Shown: positions 35,950-48,686 of the stretch, one piece after another
Position numbering within the stretch: the stretch's first letter is position 1
How the letters are laid out: each line of letters opens with the position of its first letter
Assembly (NCBI RefSeq): GCF_020921035.1
Contig: NC_063151.1
Span: 18,978,934-19,042,933, forward strand
Reading direction: 5' to 3'
Source of the DNA: Rhodamnia argentea
Lineage: Eukaryota; Streptophyta; Magnoliopsida; Myrtales; Myrtaceae
DNA length: 64,000 bases
Position numbers and translations under genes: made by a program
The notes under the pieces: model-generated
What the model was told of the DNA's origin: nothing
Seen by the model: only the letters and a program-made list of their open reading frames with translations
The model's database searches: none

Positions 35950-36412
35950 TCGGCGTAGGCGTCGCCGTAAGACCCGACGACCCGCAGCGAACGTCGGGCA
36001 CGCGTAGAATTTACTCTATCTTTTTTCTTTTTTCCTTTTTTGGTTCTTTTTTGTGCGGCTGAAACAAGTCTACCGTGCGGCGCCGTTTAAGGGGTCAACT
36101 ATGCGGTCAAACTTGGATAATTGATTTTTTTTTTTTTGGATTTACTTGGATAATTGATTTGCTCTACGGCAAAGTCCAACTCGGTCTTTCCTCGTACGCC
36201 TCATCCCATACGGACCGGTCTACATTCTCCGATCGGGCCGAGCGTCGTTCACAGGCCCAAACTCGAGAGGTGACTTTGACGCATAACATAATAATTACTA
36301 ATTAGGAGCCTCAAAACCGAACCGGAAAGTTATGCATTTCAGTTCGGTTCAGTTTTCGGTTCATGTAATTAAAAAATATCATTTTTTTCTGGTTCAGTTA
36401 ACCAAAATGCAT
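35950..36412. other. D14 3' flank
   Basis: Probable 3' UTR (T-rich, 36010-36060) followed by unassigned sequence. No further gene. Confidence 0.4.
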
Positions 36413-36600
36413 TCAAAATATTCTAAATAATCGTTCTTTTTTATTTTTTTTATTTTTTAGAGCAAAGGGCCGGCGAGGCTGCCGGCCACCGGTTGAGGGT
36501 GGGTGGGGGGGGTCACCGGCCCTCGGACAAGGGCCGGTTGCTCCTCCGGATTTGAACCAAAAAAGGAAAAAGAAAAGGAAGAAGAATAAAAAAAATAAAA
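36413..36600. mobile_element. GC-core repeat fragment
   Basis: T-rich tract, then a GC-rich core at about 36463-36550 (gccggcgaggctgccggcca; inverted partner ccggccctcgg), then a purine-rich tract (36555-36600). Same module order as the element at 22236-22745 but without its long arms. Confidence 0.5.
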
Positions 36601-37323
36601 ATGTACAAGCTAGTGATTCGGTTCGGATCGGATTTCCGATAAAATCAAACCGTACTTGAATTATTGACATCCCGAGCATTACTTTACTCATATCCAAAAA
36701 AAAAAAAAATATTAGCATTGTGTCACTGGTTTCACATCGGGCGTATTGTCGACACTCTTGAATTATTATCTTGTTGTATTTGCCAACACAGTGTACCGTA
36801 CTACGCGTACGTAACTTGTCGTTCAAGATGACACAATAGGTACATCGGTTGTTAGTTTGTCCAAAAAGTCGATCGATCATTAACTAAGTGTCTAAAAAAA
36901 GATCGATTGTCTTTTTTTTTTTTTTTTGGGTTCGATCGATTGATTATCGAGTAAGTACCTATTGAGCATCTTATTTCATTCATGTTCATGGGAGTCTATT
37001 TTTTATTTTTTTTTTGGGTTATTTTAATTTCGAATGAAGTATCCTTTTACATGTAGCAAATTAAATAAGTAAAATAAATGAATAAAATTAAAACCTGCTG
37101 TGCCGACGGCGAGATATCAATTTCCGGCCTCGATTTTCCTGGTCCGCTTGCTTGCCCCCGGGGGCAAACAGTCGGAAAATTTTTCAAAGGGTTTTAGATA
37201 AACCCTACACACTCCCTCCGACTCCCGTCGTCTCTCTCTCTCCCTCTCTCTCTCTCTCATTTCGTCAACCTTCGCATCTCCAATCGCTGAGAAGATTCTC
37301 CATTTTTCTCCTGATCGGAAACA
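36601..37323 (+). promoter_or_regulatory. VDAC upstream region and leader
   Basis: Includes a (CT)n microsatellite at about 37230-37258 in the presumed 5' leader. No clear TATA box is assigned. Confidence 0.35.
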
Positions 37324-39832
37324 ATGAGCAAAGGACCCTCTCTCTTCTCCGATTTCGGAAAGAAGGCGAAAGGTACCTCCTTCTCTCTCTCTCTCTCTCT
37401 CTCTCTCTGAGCATCTTCTTTTGGTTTTTTGAGGTTCGATTTGATTTTGGTTTTGCAGACTTGCTCACCAAGGACTACAGCTCCGATCAGAAGTTTACTC
37501 TCGCCAGCGATAGCGAGACTGGACTGGTAATCGATGCTTCGTCTTCTGATTCTATACGCGCTTCTGTTTTTTTTTTGTGCTCGGGCTGCCCGATGCTTGT
37601 TTCGCGGTTCTAGTTCTGTTTCGATGCTTCTCTTGTCTTCGCGTTTTCTGGTTCCCGTTTGTTTTCGGTTTGTGTACGTTTGTGATTGACTCTACGAGAG
37701 TGGCGCTTGGCTTAAAGCTTGTGCAATGACCAATTTCTTGTTTGCGAATCGCCCTGAACAGTCTCAGCGCTTCTGGTAGATGTTCTTTTTGTCGTGTTTT
37801 CGAGAGCGAGTGGCGGAAGTTAATCATGGAGGATTTCGTGGTGCTCTCGTTGTTGCTCGGGTTGAGCTCGTGTCTGTTACGGCAAACGGAGGATGTCTGC
37901 AGTTTTGTCTCGGCGAGCAAGATATATTGTTGGGGTTTACAGAAAAGCTTGTCGAGTGTGCCATTCGCATTGAAGCCTTGATTGTATAGCCGGGAGGAAC
38001 GTGATTGCTTTGGATTCAATTTTGCCTGCAAATTCCAATGGCTCTTTCTACTCTTTTGGGAGAAAAATGGCATGGGAAAAAGAAACTAGGATTAATTAAG
38101 GCAAAAGAGGGGAAAGCTTCTATACAGAGGGAGAGGGCTACAGAACATGTTGCTGATGAAGTTTGCTGAGATGTTTATTGTTGGTATGAAGAAATGGTGT
38201 CACTGCTGCTTCGCTAGCTTTCCAAAATGAGATAGATGGAATAGCTGAAATATTTATTCATGAAGATGTTTGCCTATTTTGCATCCAAATCCATGCCTGG
38301 GCAAGTAAAAATTGATGCATTCTTATCGTGATAGGGTATTATACATACTTTTTTCTTAATACATGCTTCTTCACATCAGCTGCATGCCATAGACAATTAG
38401 TCAAGTCGAATGGTAGAAGATGAGTGGCTTATTAAGATCGCACTTATTTCAAGGCCGCGTGCAGTTGAGCTACTGTTCCATACGTTAGGTGTCTGCCTTT
38501 TGCTTTACTGATCAGCGCTGTGTCTTGATATGTTGCTTTCTCTTTTTACTATGGCTTTCTTTGTGAAATTGTACAGTTGTGTGGTTCATTTTTTTCACCC
38601 CGAGCTAAGAGGGTGGTATGGATTATAACTTCATTTATTTAGGCCCTTAGCTCGACTGTGGGGAAGAATGGAGCTCTGTCCTCTGGGAATGTCACAGCAC
38701 AATACAAGCGGGATAATACCACCCTTGATGTCAAAATCGACACAGAATCAAATGTAACTCCTCATCTTTGGCTTCTCAAAGTTGGATTAAATGTTGTCTT
38801 CTCACAAGAAATTTACTAGTGCAGCAGATCTTAACCACCCTCACTGTCATTGACATCTTGCCATCGACAAAAACTATTGCTTCCTTAAAGCTGCCTGATT
38901 ATGACTCTGGCAAGGTACTAACTCTGCTAAACATGAGCTTCCCAGTTATGGCTGCAAATAGAGAATTTCTGACATTCTATGTTTTTTCTTTAGTTGGAGA
39001 CACAATATTTTCATGAACATGCAACTTGCAGCTTGGCTGTCACAGCATCTCAGTCCCCAGTTGTTGATGTATCTGCGACAATTGGCACGCCAAGTATTGC
39101 TTTTGGTGCAGAGACAAGTTACACAACTGATTCTTGTAAATTTATGAAGTATAATGCTGGGGTCAGCATGACAAAGCCTACTTCCAATGCGGCTGTTATC
39201 CTGTGAGTATGTCAAGCATCAGCAGCTTAACTGAAGTTTGATTCCAAAAACTTTGTGCGCTTGAGATTGTTAGGTTAGCTAAGATAACATTGAAGAATGA
39301 TTTATTAATATGTTGATATATATTGAAGTCAACTTGCCTTGATATCGGTCGGACAGAAATAAAGTTATTAGAGAGATCATTTTATCGGCTTTTTGGACAC
39401 CCTCCAAAGGGGACAAGAAGTTTTTATCACAAGATATATTAATTTTCTTTAGATATATTATCGATGGTTATATATCATGCCGGAGACCTTTGGATGGTGA
39501 ATGACATAGTCTCTTCTTTTTATAGGGCTGATAAAGGTGACTCTCTGAGGTTTTCTTATATGCACCACCTAGATCAGCTGGACAGGGGAGCTGTTGTGGG
39601 TGAAATCAGTAGGAAGTTCTCCACGAATGAGAACACACTCACAGTTGGATGTTCCTACGTGGTTGACCCCCACACAATCGTGAAGGCGAAACTCAATAAT
39701 CATGGCAATCTTGGGGCTCTTCTACAGCATGAGCTCAAACCTAAGTCCTACTTAACTATTTCTGGGGCTTTCGACACCAAGGCCCTGGAGAAATATCCCA
39801 AGTTTGGGTTGGCACTCTCTCTTAAGCCTTGA
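37324..39832 (+). CDS. VDAC: Mitochondrial outer-membrane porin VDAC
   Basis: Six exons: 37324-37372, 37459-37526, 38643-38753, 38828-38914, 38994-39202, 39526-39832; 276 residues, the usual VDAC length. It forms a voltage-gated beta-barrel pore for ATP, ADP and metabolites in the mitochondrial outer membrane. The protein begins MSKGPSLFSDFGKKAKDLLT (N-terminal amphipathic helix), contains alternating beta strands (QYKRDNTTLDVKID; LTVIDILPSTKTIASLKLPD), the late signature segment YVVDPHTIVKAKLNNHGNLG and ends KFGLALSLKP. Exon 4 is preceded by a tandem acceptor (gcagcag), so an extra Gln may be included. Intron 2 is long (about 1.1 kb) and intron 1 carries a (CT)n run. I do not assign it to one Arabidopsis paralogue. 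Confidence 0.95.
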
Positions 39833-42800
39833 GAAGTCCTCCATGAATGATGACGATACTGATGATGCAGCAGATAGATGACATAAAAAATCTATTGATA
39901 TTTGTTGTTGGTGATACCAGACCGTAAACTTTTGCAATGGGTTCTTTCCCCTTTATGTTGGCAGCTTAGGTCAAGTGGATTTGATTTTTGCCGGTGATTT
40001 CTCCGGCCTTTGGTAATGTAGCTCCATTGACATATGAAACTCCTCTTCCCTGAAAGTATGACAGGGTTCTGATTGAAAGAGCCAGAAGTTCAGGTTTTTG
40101 TATGGGAAAAACATGCTCCGCTCTTCATTGTTGATTGCATGCTCTTGATACATTATAGTCAGAGAAAGGCACAGTTGTTCAAGGATTACACGATGTTAGA
40201 TAGCCTGATTCAGTCGCAAGCCACTTTATATAAGACAAAATAAGTACAAGTACAGTTCCGCACACCAAGTTCCGCGCCAGTCCTAGGTATCATCTTCTAC
40301 TAGTCTCATACATATCAATGCTCTGATGGGAAATGAGGCCGAACTTAGGGTTTGGCCTATGTCCGGCAAAAAGAGTTCCCGTGTTAATAGAAAGTCTCGG
40401 ACTCTCCGAACCCTGCTTGCTGATGTGATGATGCATGAGTCTGTGCTTCGATCCGCTCGCGACCATCGCAGCCAACGTTGGACGTAGGTGATTGATGTTC
40501 AAGGCTGTCATTTTGGAAGTCGATTTATCCTTGGAACTTCCCACTTGGATGCTCTTAACATTGTTGACCAACTGGTGCGATGTGTTCGAACATTACACCT
40601 TCTAGCCCGTTAATTTTGAATGCAGTAGCCATCAACAACTTTTGATTGGTGAAAAGAACGGCCCGGTGACAAGTATTTGTGGGCAAAGGCTAGACCCAAT
40701 CATAAGCAAGGCGGCTTGCTTGCGCAAGCAAAACGTCCCATCTAGTCGGATCTGGTATAATAGGATTTAGTTGTAAAGTACAAGCCTAATCCTAGAAATA
40801 TTGCGCAATCCTTTCGTTTTGTGAGTGTCAAACATGGATAGCAAGCTAGGCTCGACCTTTCCGACCCGGAGGGAGCTCGAATTGGTCCAACGGTCACCAC
40901 TAGGAGAAGAAACACCCTAGAGGATCGGTGTCCTACTTTGCACTGTAACATCATATCTCAAGTTTTAAATCTTTACAAAGCCGATCGTCCTCCGTTAATC
41001 TTATGCTCCGAGCTCCCTTTTCGCTCAGGATATTTCCCTGAAGCATGGAGTACAGAGCAGAAACTTCCTGTGTTTTTCAGCTAAGTTCCATTTGAACAAA
41101 TAGAATCCAGAGCACGATTCTCACCAGGAAAGACAAATGCCGTCACCTTAAAAGACACCATCGTCTGTTCAACATTTTTTTGGTGGACAACCTAAGATTT
41201 TTTTGTTACTGATCCAATGACAATTAATTCTCCGGACGATGGTTCTTCGATGATTGTCGAACCCCCTTAATTCTGCACTTTTGTGTTGAGGAATTCTTAA
41301 TCCTCCTTAGAGCTCGAGACCTTCCCATCCGACTCCTTTCTCTTCTTCGAGTTGACCAATCAACGAGCGTTGCATAAATAAAACTATAGTCGAGAGGTTG
41401 TTACCTAAATCCCGAATCCTAATAAATGGGACCAATCATATTGGTTGATCACGTGAGTCCGAATCAATGGGCGTAATTGCGTGTGGTTCGTACTATGGTC
41501 CTCGACCGAACCGTGCAAGAGCAGCGTCTTATTAAACTTGTTCAGCTCAACAACCACAATGAAAACATTGGTGGGAAACAAACTCCTTCACCGGGAATGG
41601 TTGCCCACATGACTTGCGGTTGATTGCAGTAACTACTCCTGTTGAAAGCGCACGCGCGATTCCAACCGTGCACTTTCACAAACCCCTTTGTAAGTTTTGA
41701 AAAAAGACGAAAAAAATCAGCAAAGAGAAGGGTACACATAAGGAATTGGACATATTTATCACGAAGCGATAATTTTTCTCCGAAATTGCCAGGAATAATC
41801 TCGGTCGATTGGGATGCGAAGAGCTTCCGGCTCAGAAGCTCGCCCGTTCAAATTTCAGCGATTACGTGTAGACGGTTCCGAATCATGGCGCTTCGCTCCG
41901 CACGCATCTCTCGATTATGCCCGCCCTCCACAAAAAGAAAAGCACCTATAATTGCACTGGACCATCTATAATTTACGCATGCGGTGTCTTAATTTCTCGA
42001 AAAGCATTCCCAAAGTCAATTTATGACGTAACCTAATAAAGAATAGACTAGGATTACTCGGCACAAAAGTGAATAAAAGCATTTTTTAACATTCGCTGCC
42101 AATCTTTATTTTCCATAAAATTAAACTCCAAAAATTCACGGGAAATGCTAAATGATTTTTTGGAGGTTAATGTTCGTATATTTGAAAGGCCTTTTTATTT
42201 GGCATCGAGCAAATTTGTAATGTCGTCGGGATTTTGGACAAAACCCGTGGAAAGAATAAATGTTGCTCTACATATAAAGATTTACATGTCACGGAAAAGT
42301 TCGGAATGCGTGAGTTGCAATATACTAATTAAGCAAAAGAAAAATCTAAAAGTCTCTCGAATGGATTCAAAAATTTAATTTCTACAAGACAAAAAGCTAA
42401 AAAAATAAAAATAAATAAAAAGGCAAAAGTCAATTTAAATTATATTATGCTTTTTTTTGTTTTGAAAAAGAGTGCCCTGGCAATAAAGTCAAAAGGTAAT
42501 ATCTTTTGAACTCCAACAGGGCTAACAAGCATTCCCGCTCGCAATTTGACAATGCAACGGCAAGTTGAAGACACGTGTTTCAAATCACAAGGTCACGTGC
42601 TTCCTTGTAATCCTTACTTATTTATTTATTTATTATTGTGGCGGTCCAATTGCTCGCCTGTGATTGATCTCTGTAATTCGTCCAAGAAAAGAAATAGCAC
42701 ATGGCCATGACATACAGCTAAAGTTGACTATACATTATTTTTCTTTTTGTTGAAACTATACATTATTCAATGCCTATCATTTTAGAAACAATTTTTTATT

Positions 42801-42845
42801 TTTTTGGGCACACCCACGAATCCCTCAAAAATTCATTCTTAGAAG
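39833..42845. other. VDAC 3' UTR and intergenic sequence
   Basis: The first few hundred bases are probably VDAC 3' UTR. From 40.2 to 42.8 kb I find no supported gene. A minus-strand open stretch at 40571-40290 (93 codons) lacks an ATG and matches no family that I know. A GC-richer patch near 41640-41930 is also unassigned. Confidence 0.35.
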
Positions 42846-43206
42846 GGAAAAAGACACAAATGATTCAAGAACGTTGGCCCAATATGCAACGTAATTCATG
42901 AACTTTTAGTTTACTCAATGTTATTTATGAACTTTTGCTCAATGTGTAATGCAGTCCTTAAACTATACTCAATATTGTCCTTCCATTAGTTACGCTTCGG
43001 GGACAATATTTAATTTTTTTATATAATTCGGGTACTAGATTGGAGATGTACCAAAAGTTTAGGGACCGTGAAAAAACATATTGAAAGTTCCGGGACCAAA
43101 TTTTACATTGGGCTAAAATTTACCTACTACATTGTATAAATTAAAATTTTAAGAATTACATTGCATATTGAGCCAATAGTTAGGGACCATTTATGCAATT
43201 TATCCC
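42846..43206. mobile_element. Foldback MITE
   Basis: The left end 'acgttggcccaatatgcaac' and 'gtaattcatgaacttttag' are matched by the inverse at the right end ('gcatattgagccaatag'). The interior repeats 'caatgt.gtaatgcagtcc' units. About 360 bp, no coding capacity. Confidence 0.6.
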
Positions 43207-44500
43207 TTGTTAGAAATAAATGTGACTGTCGAATAATAAAAGATAGATCCCAATCACTCATGGAAAGCCTTCGTAGTATTTGTGGAGTATAGTATTTCAA
43301 GTCGAACACGCGGCAAAATGTATTGGGATACGACATCGTTAGAACAGTGAATCGATCTCTTGAGTGATACAGAAGCTCTCCGTTTTTCTTTTCAATATAT
43401 AGACTTGGATTTTCGGAATTTGTTTTTCTCAATCTAGGGTTACCAATATTGACGTCACCACGGCTCCTTTATTTAACTTTAGCTGGTTCTTGCGCACCGT
43501 GCGGGTGATCAAAGGTCGGATTAGTGTCAAAAAGAGTCAAATTCCCAATAAAGGGTTGAACGAGAAGCGATGAAATTAGTCAAAAAGTATAGTCCATAAG
43601 CAATGATTTGTCGTAAATCTCGATCTAATCTCACCTTCGATTATGTAAAGAGAAAGCCAACTTTAGCTTTGGCACGCCATCAATTTCGCCTCATTGTTTG
43701 GACTTTTGGAGAATGTCTTCGCAAGATATAATTAGGGGAAGAACTGTCGAGGGTGCTGCTTCCTTCTCCAAGTCAATCATTTGGTGAGTGTGCCCAAATA
43801 CTTTTCTTATAGCCTAAGGGTGTCATTTGGGTATTAGCTCTACTTTTCATATTTTGCTTCTCCTTTTCGAATTTTATGGCTCGTGCATTTCGGCCTTGAC
43901 ATCCCTACATTATAATCTAAGTAGCGTCGATATCGACACGCGACATGTGACGTGATATGACACAATACGATATGCCGACACGTCATTTTTTAAAAAATAG
44001 AAAATTTCAACACGTTGTAAATTTTTTTATATATATGATAAATTTATCATTATCGGCGATGAGTTTCTTCTTCTTTTTATGTTAGGAATTCAAGATTAGT
44101 TTTTTTTTTTGGATATATAACTTAAGCATGTATATTTTGATAGATTTATATTTTGACCCATAATTTATTGAAAACACTTAAAATCGGCTCCGTGTGTGTC
44201 GACATAGCGTGTCGAGATTCTGGATTCGCGTGTCGCTGGCGTGTCCGAATTGATTGGTCGCATGTCGAAGAGTGCCGGAAAGTATCCGGTATGACATGCA
44301 GGCGCTCAAAGAGTGTCAGTGCTTCCTTAATTATAATTAGTATCTCTCATCTACTTGTCACAACTCTTAATTACAAAACTTGCAATTGCTTCCGGCGTCT
44401 CGAGGGTGCTGCCCTCGTATACCTCTTCGGAGACGGCTCCCGAACTCCCGCTCACTGTGTTCGTATTGATAAATAGTATGGACCAAACCCCAACAAAATA
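43207..44500. other. Unassigned intergenic sequence
   Basis: No coding pattern. Phrases such as 'gtgtcgacatagcgtgtcg' and 'cgtgtccgaattg' (44200-44260) resemble plant dispersed repeats, but I cannot assign a family. Confidence 0.3.
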
Positions 44501-44539
44501 TAAAAGTTACGTTGGGACAAAGTGAAGCCAAAGATATTC

Positions 44540-45578
44540 AAAAACGGCAAGAGAGAGAGAGAGAGAGAGAGAGAGAATCTGTTTCTCTCTCCTCCTCCAA
44601 TTTCAAAGCTGCACCCCTGCCAACCTCTCTGCAAGAACCAGCTCACGCCTTCCCCATCACCATCATAGACCCATCACCCCCCTTCCGTCTCTCTCTCTCT
44701 CTCTCGCAGAGTCAAATTTGCGTAGCAAGACAACAAACATCATCTTCCCAAATCACCATCACACTTTCACCTCCCTCCCCCTCCCTCCCTCCCTCGTGAA
44801 TCCAGTACGACTTTTGTCTTCCTCCTTCGTCTCTCCCCTCCCAAATTCGATCGCGACGTCCCGAAACCAGGTACAATCCCGGCTACACCCGTCGCCATTG
44901 TGAAGTTGCTTTCCACGTCTTCGCGGACGGCGACGGCGACGGCGACGCTCCGCTTAGGGATCCGCGACTCCTCTGTGAGTCCTCCGATGGCCTCGTTCTC
45001 TCCGCTCGTCTGTCCGTTTTCATGCTCGGCATTTCGTTTCTTTGCGTTCGTCTTCATATGACCGCGCGGTTCTCGAGTTGGCGTTCGTTCTTGCAGCTCT
45101 CGTTCTCGCCGAGACAATTCGAATGTGGAAAAAAAGATGGTGTCGCGTTATCTTTGATTTGCCTTTTCAGTTCAGCTGCGAATTGTGCGCTTTTCTGTTT
45201 TTCTTTTGGTCTTTGAATCGTTCCTGTCTGCTTCGGGGATCTGTGTTTCGCTTTTCCTGATGGGATATGCGTGCGTTTCGATCATGGCGTAAGTTTTGCT
45301 CGGCTGAAAAAGGATCTTTTCCATCTTTCTGGTGACATTTTGCAGCTGTTGCTATTACTTTTGCCGTCGTTATGTTAGACGATCGGCAAATGCGATCCCG
45401 TGTAAATGTATTTGGCTAATTCTGAAGAAATTCTTACTTACAAATTGCATGTTGACTGTGTTCTGTTCTGCTTCCACAGAAGGTTTCGACCATGAAAGAG
45501 CATTTGGAGAAGTGACACTACCCCCTCATTTCCCCCCTCCTACTATTTGAATTTCGCCTGTTTCTCCGAGGCAAAATA
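44540..45578 (+). promoter_or_regulatory. NPGR1 5' leader with a leader intron
   Basis: A (GA)n run at 44547-44576 and C/T-rich sequence suggest the transcribed leader. A good donor (ctct/gtgagt after 44974) and acceptor (cttccacag before 45480) define a probable 505-nt leader intron. Two short ATG-started frames lie in the leader, so upstream ORFs are possible. Confidence 0.5.
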
Positions 45579-48500
45579 ATGTTGTGCGCTTGCTCTGGAG
45601 AGCAGTTTAAATTTGAGGATCCGCCCCAGTCGCCGCAGTCCTTAGCTACAAGGGATTTCTCCGTCAGTGGTCTTTCGTCGAGGACCGGCGACTGGGATTC
45701 TAAGTTTGAGGATACCCAAGTTGATGAAGTTGAATCTACTCTTAAAGAAGCTCTCTCCTTAAATTATGAGGTGAATTTGATATTCTAGACCACTTTAATC
45801 CGATGACTGGTCATGGTAATTTCCAATGATTAAATTGGGTTTTCCTTCATCGGTTGTGCTTTAGGAAGCGAGGGCTTTGTTGGGGAGACTTGAATATCAA
45901 AGAGGAAATTATGATGCTGCCCTTCAGGTATTTCAGGGAATTGATATCAAAGGCTTAACCCCACGAATGAAAAAGGCTATTCAAGAGAGAACTCGCCAAA
46001 GAAAACCACGTTCGAGAGGTGATAATGTTCCTGTAAATGTTTTGTCTATGCATTCTGTGAGCCTGCTTCTTGAAGCAATCTTGCTCAAAGCTAGATCTCT
46101 GGAAGGTCTCGGACGCTCCATAGGTATTGCATTTTCCTTTTCCTTTTTTATGTTGTTGATGTATCTTCAAGTCTATTCAAGAAGCTGTATCTATTTCCAG
46201 CTCAGACTACAAAACTCTTGGATGCACTAAGCATCGATAGTCCCAGACCTTCTCAAATCTCTTCTTTATTTTTATTTTTTTGCACGATTAGGTAAGTTGT
46301 GCAGTTTAAGTAATTAACCGGATGTTCCATTTGACGTAATAGAATTTGTGTTGGCTACAATAATCTCTGTAATTGTATGATGCCACTGCGTATAAGTGGA
46401 GATAGACTTTATCTGTTTCCATGATTGTCAAGAATAACTATATATTTCCCCTTCCACCAGAGGCTGCAAAGGAGTGCAAGATAATTTTGGATATAGTTGA
46501 GTCAGCACTGCCTAATGGAATGCCTGAGGGGGTTGCTGATGATTGCAAATTGCAGGAGATGTTTCACAAAGCTCTAGAGTTGCAGCCTGATCTTTGGATA
46601 AGGGCAGGCTTACTTGATGAAGCCATTGCTGCTTACCGCAGAGCTCTAATGAGACCGTGGAATCTGGATCCTCAGAAACTGGCCACTGTGCAGAAGGACT
46701 TAGCTTCCTTATTACTCTATGGTGGCTTCGAAGCTAGCCTCCCCCTTCAATTACCATCATGGGCCCCAACTGCCCCAAACAGTAACTTTGAAGAAGCCAT
46801 CCTCTTGCTGCTGATACTCATGAGAAAGGTGACATATGACGAGATAGATTGGGATGCTGACATCATTAATCATCTATCCTATGCTCTCTCAGTCACCGGA
46901 CAGTATGAATTATTAGCAACTCATTTTGAGCAGGTCCTTCCTGGGGTATACAGTCGAGCAGAAAGATGGTACTTTCTGGCACTATGCTATGCTGCTGCTG
47001 GACATAATGATACAGCATTGAACCTTTTGAAGAAGGTTTCTGCTTCTTCAGAAGCAAAGCACGAGCCCCACATTCCTTCCCTTTTGTTGGGTGCAAAGCT
47101 TTGTTCCCAAGGCTTGAAGCATGCAAATGACGGGGTAAAATTTGCACGTAAAGTCATTGAGCTTGGTACTACTTGTCCAAAGCATTTCTCAAGTCAAGCC
47201 CATAAATTTCTTGGAATATGCTATGGTAATGCTGCGCGGCTATCTGTTTCTGATTCAGAAAGAATCCTACTGCAGAGAGAGTCTTTGAATTATCTAAATC
47301 ATGCTGCTCTTTCTGGAAAGGATGATCCAGAAATAATGTACAACCTTGCACTTGAAAATGCTGTACAAAGAAATCTGGAGGCAGCTTTGGAGAGTGCATT
47401 GATGTACTCAGACATGGAAGCTGGAAACTCCGGAAGATGTTGCAAGCTATTGACACTCATACTTTCTTCGGAGCAGCGATATATTGATGCTGAAAGTGTA
47501 GTTGATTTTGCTTTGGATGAAGCTGGAAGGTTGGACCAACTAGAACTTCTTCGGTTGAAAGCTGTGCTTAAGATAACTCGGGAACAGCCCCAGCAGGCAA
47601 TAGAAACCTACAGAATCTTGCTAACTCTGATTCAAGCTCAAAGGGAAATTGAAGCAAAGACTTCAGATCAAGTGAAACAAGTTACCTCTGAGGTGTGTAT
47701 TCTATACACTATTTTGGTATAATTAATGCACCTCCAAAAAGAGAGAATCTTTTCTTCTCCCGATCAATTTCTGATCTTGGTTTTAGATAAATAACTGGAC
47801 TAATCAGGTATAAAATTGTGTAGTTGTTGCATCATAAAACAAGCAGTGTTTGCCTTGATTGATAGTAATTCAACTCAGTTACATTAGTCGTCTTGGCTTT
47901 TCTTCCATTGAGATTTATGTATCTGCCTGAGAAGTTATTTTCCTGGAGTTGCTATAGACGACACCCATGAAGAATCTTGCTTGACTTCATTTGTATACTA
48001 CCGCTGTTCAAGCTATTACTGTGTAGGTTTCCTTTTCTCTTCAAAGTGAATGGTTTTCTCGGCATGAATGTACTGAGAGATATATCGAACTGAGAGGAAC
48101 ACCATTGTGTGCTGATATCTATTTTGTCTTCCTCTTCAGGCACAAGAAGAAAGAAATCTGGAAATTTCAGTTTGGCAGGATTTGGCCCTTCTTTATGCTA
48201 AACTTGGTTCATGGGCCAATGCTGAAACTTGTTTGGACAAAGCAAAGTCAATCCATTTCTATTCTCCTAGAAGCTGGCACGCTACAGGTAAATTTCTGTT
48301 TGATGTGGCATAAAGAGTTGAAAAAGAGTGGCGCTCATAAATCTGACTGTCTTTGCCTTCCATGAAAAATTTCAGGCTTGGTATTCGAAGCACAATCATT
48401 GTTCAAGGAAGCTCTTGTGTCCTTTTCGCTCTCCCTGTCGTTGGAACCAGATTATGTCCCTAGCATTGTTTCAACTGCAGAGGTGCTGATGAAACTTGGT

Positions 48501-48686
48501 TCCCATTCCCTCCCCATTGCAAGAAGCTTCTTGATGAATGCATTGCACATAGAACCCACGAATCATGAAGCATGGTTCAATCTTGGGAAGCTCTCCAAAA
48601 TGGAAGGCTCACTACATCAAGCAGCAGATTTTTTCCAAGCTGCATATGAGCTCAGGCTGTCAGCTCCTGTAGAGAACTTTGTATAG
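45579..48686 (+). CDS. NPGR1: NPGR1 (No Pollen Germination Related 1), calmodulin-binding TPR protein
   Basis: Five coding exons: 45579-45770, 45865-46123, 46461-47692, 48140-48287, 48376-48686; 713 residues. Starts MLCACSGEQFKFEDPPQSPQ and continues LNYEEARALLGRLEYQRGNYDAAL, matching Arabidopsis NPGR1 (At1g27460) closely. TPR-like helical pairs run along the protein (AIAAYRRALMRPWNLDP; HKFLGICYGNAARLS; WQDLALLYAKLGSWANAETC; AWFNLGKLSKMEGSLHQAAD). NPG-family proteins bind calmodulin and are the plant counterparts of TTC7, scaffolding PI4K-alpha-1 with HYC and EFOP at the plasma membrane; loss of NPG1 blocks pollen germination. The start follows the family and the leader intron splices upstream of it. 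It converges with the SVIP-like gene. Confidence 0.95.

Noticed and set aside
36413-36880. Minus-strand ORF of 155 codons
   Set aside because: Low-complexity and GC-core repeat sequence in translation (runs of Phe/Leu), not a gene.
40290-40571. Minus-strand open frame of 93 codons downstream of VDAC
   Set aside because: It begins with TTG, not ATG, matches no family that I know and has no supporting splice sites; it may be chance.
41820-41880. tRNA-like stretch with a possible B box (gttcaaatttc)
   Set aside because: No consistent A box or cloverleaf could be drawn.
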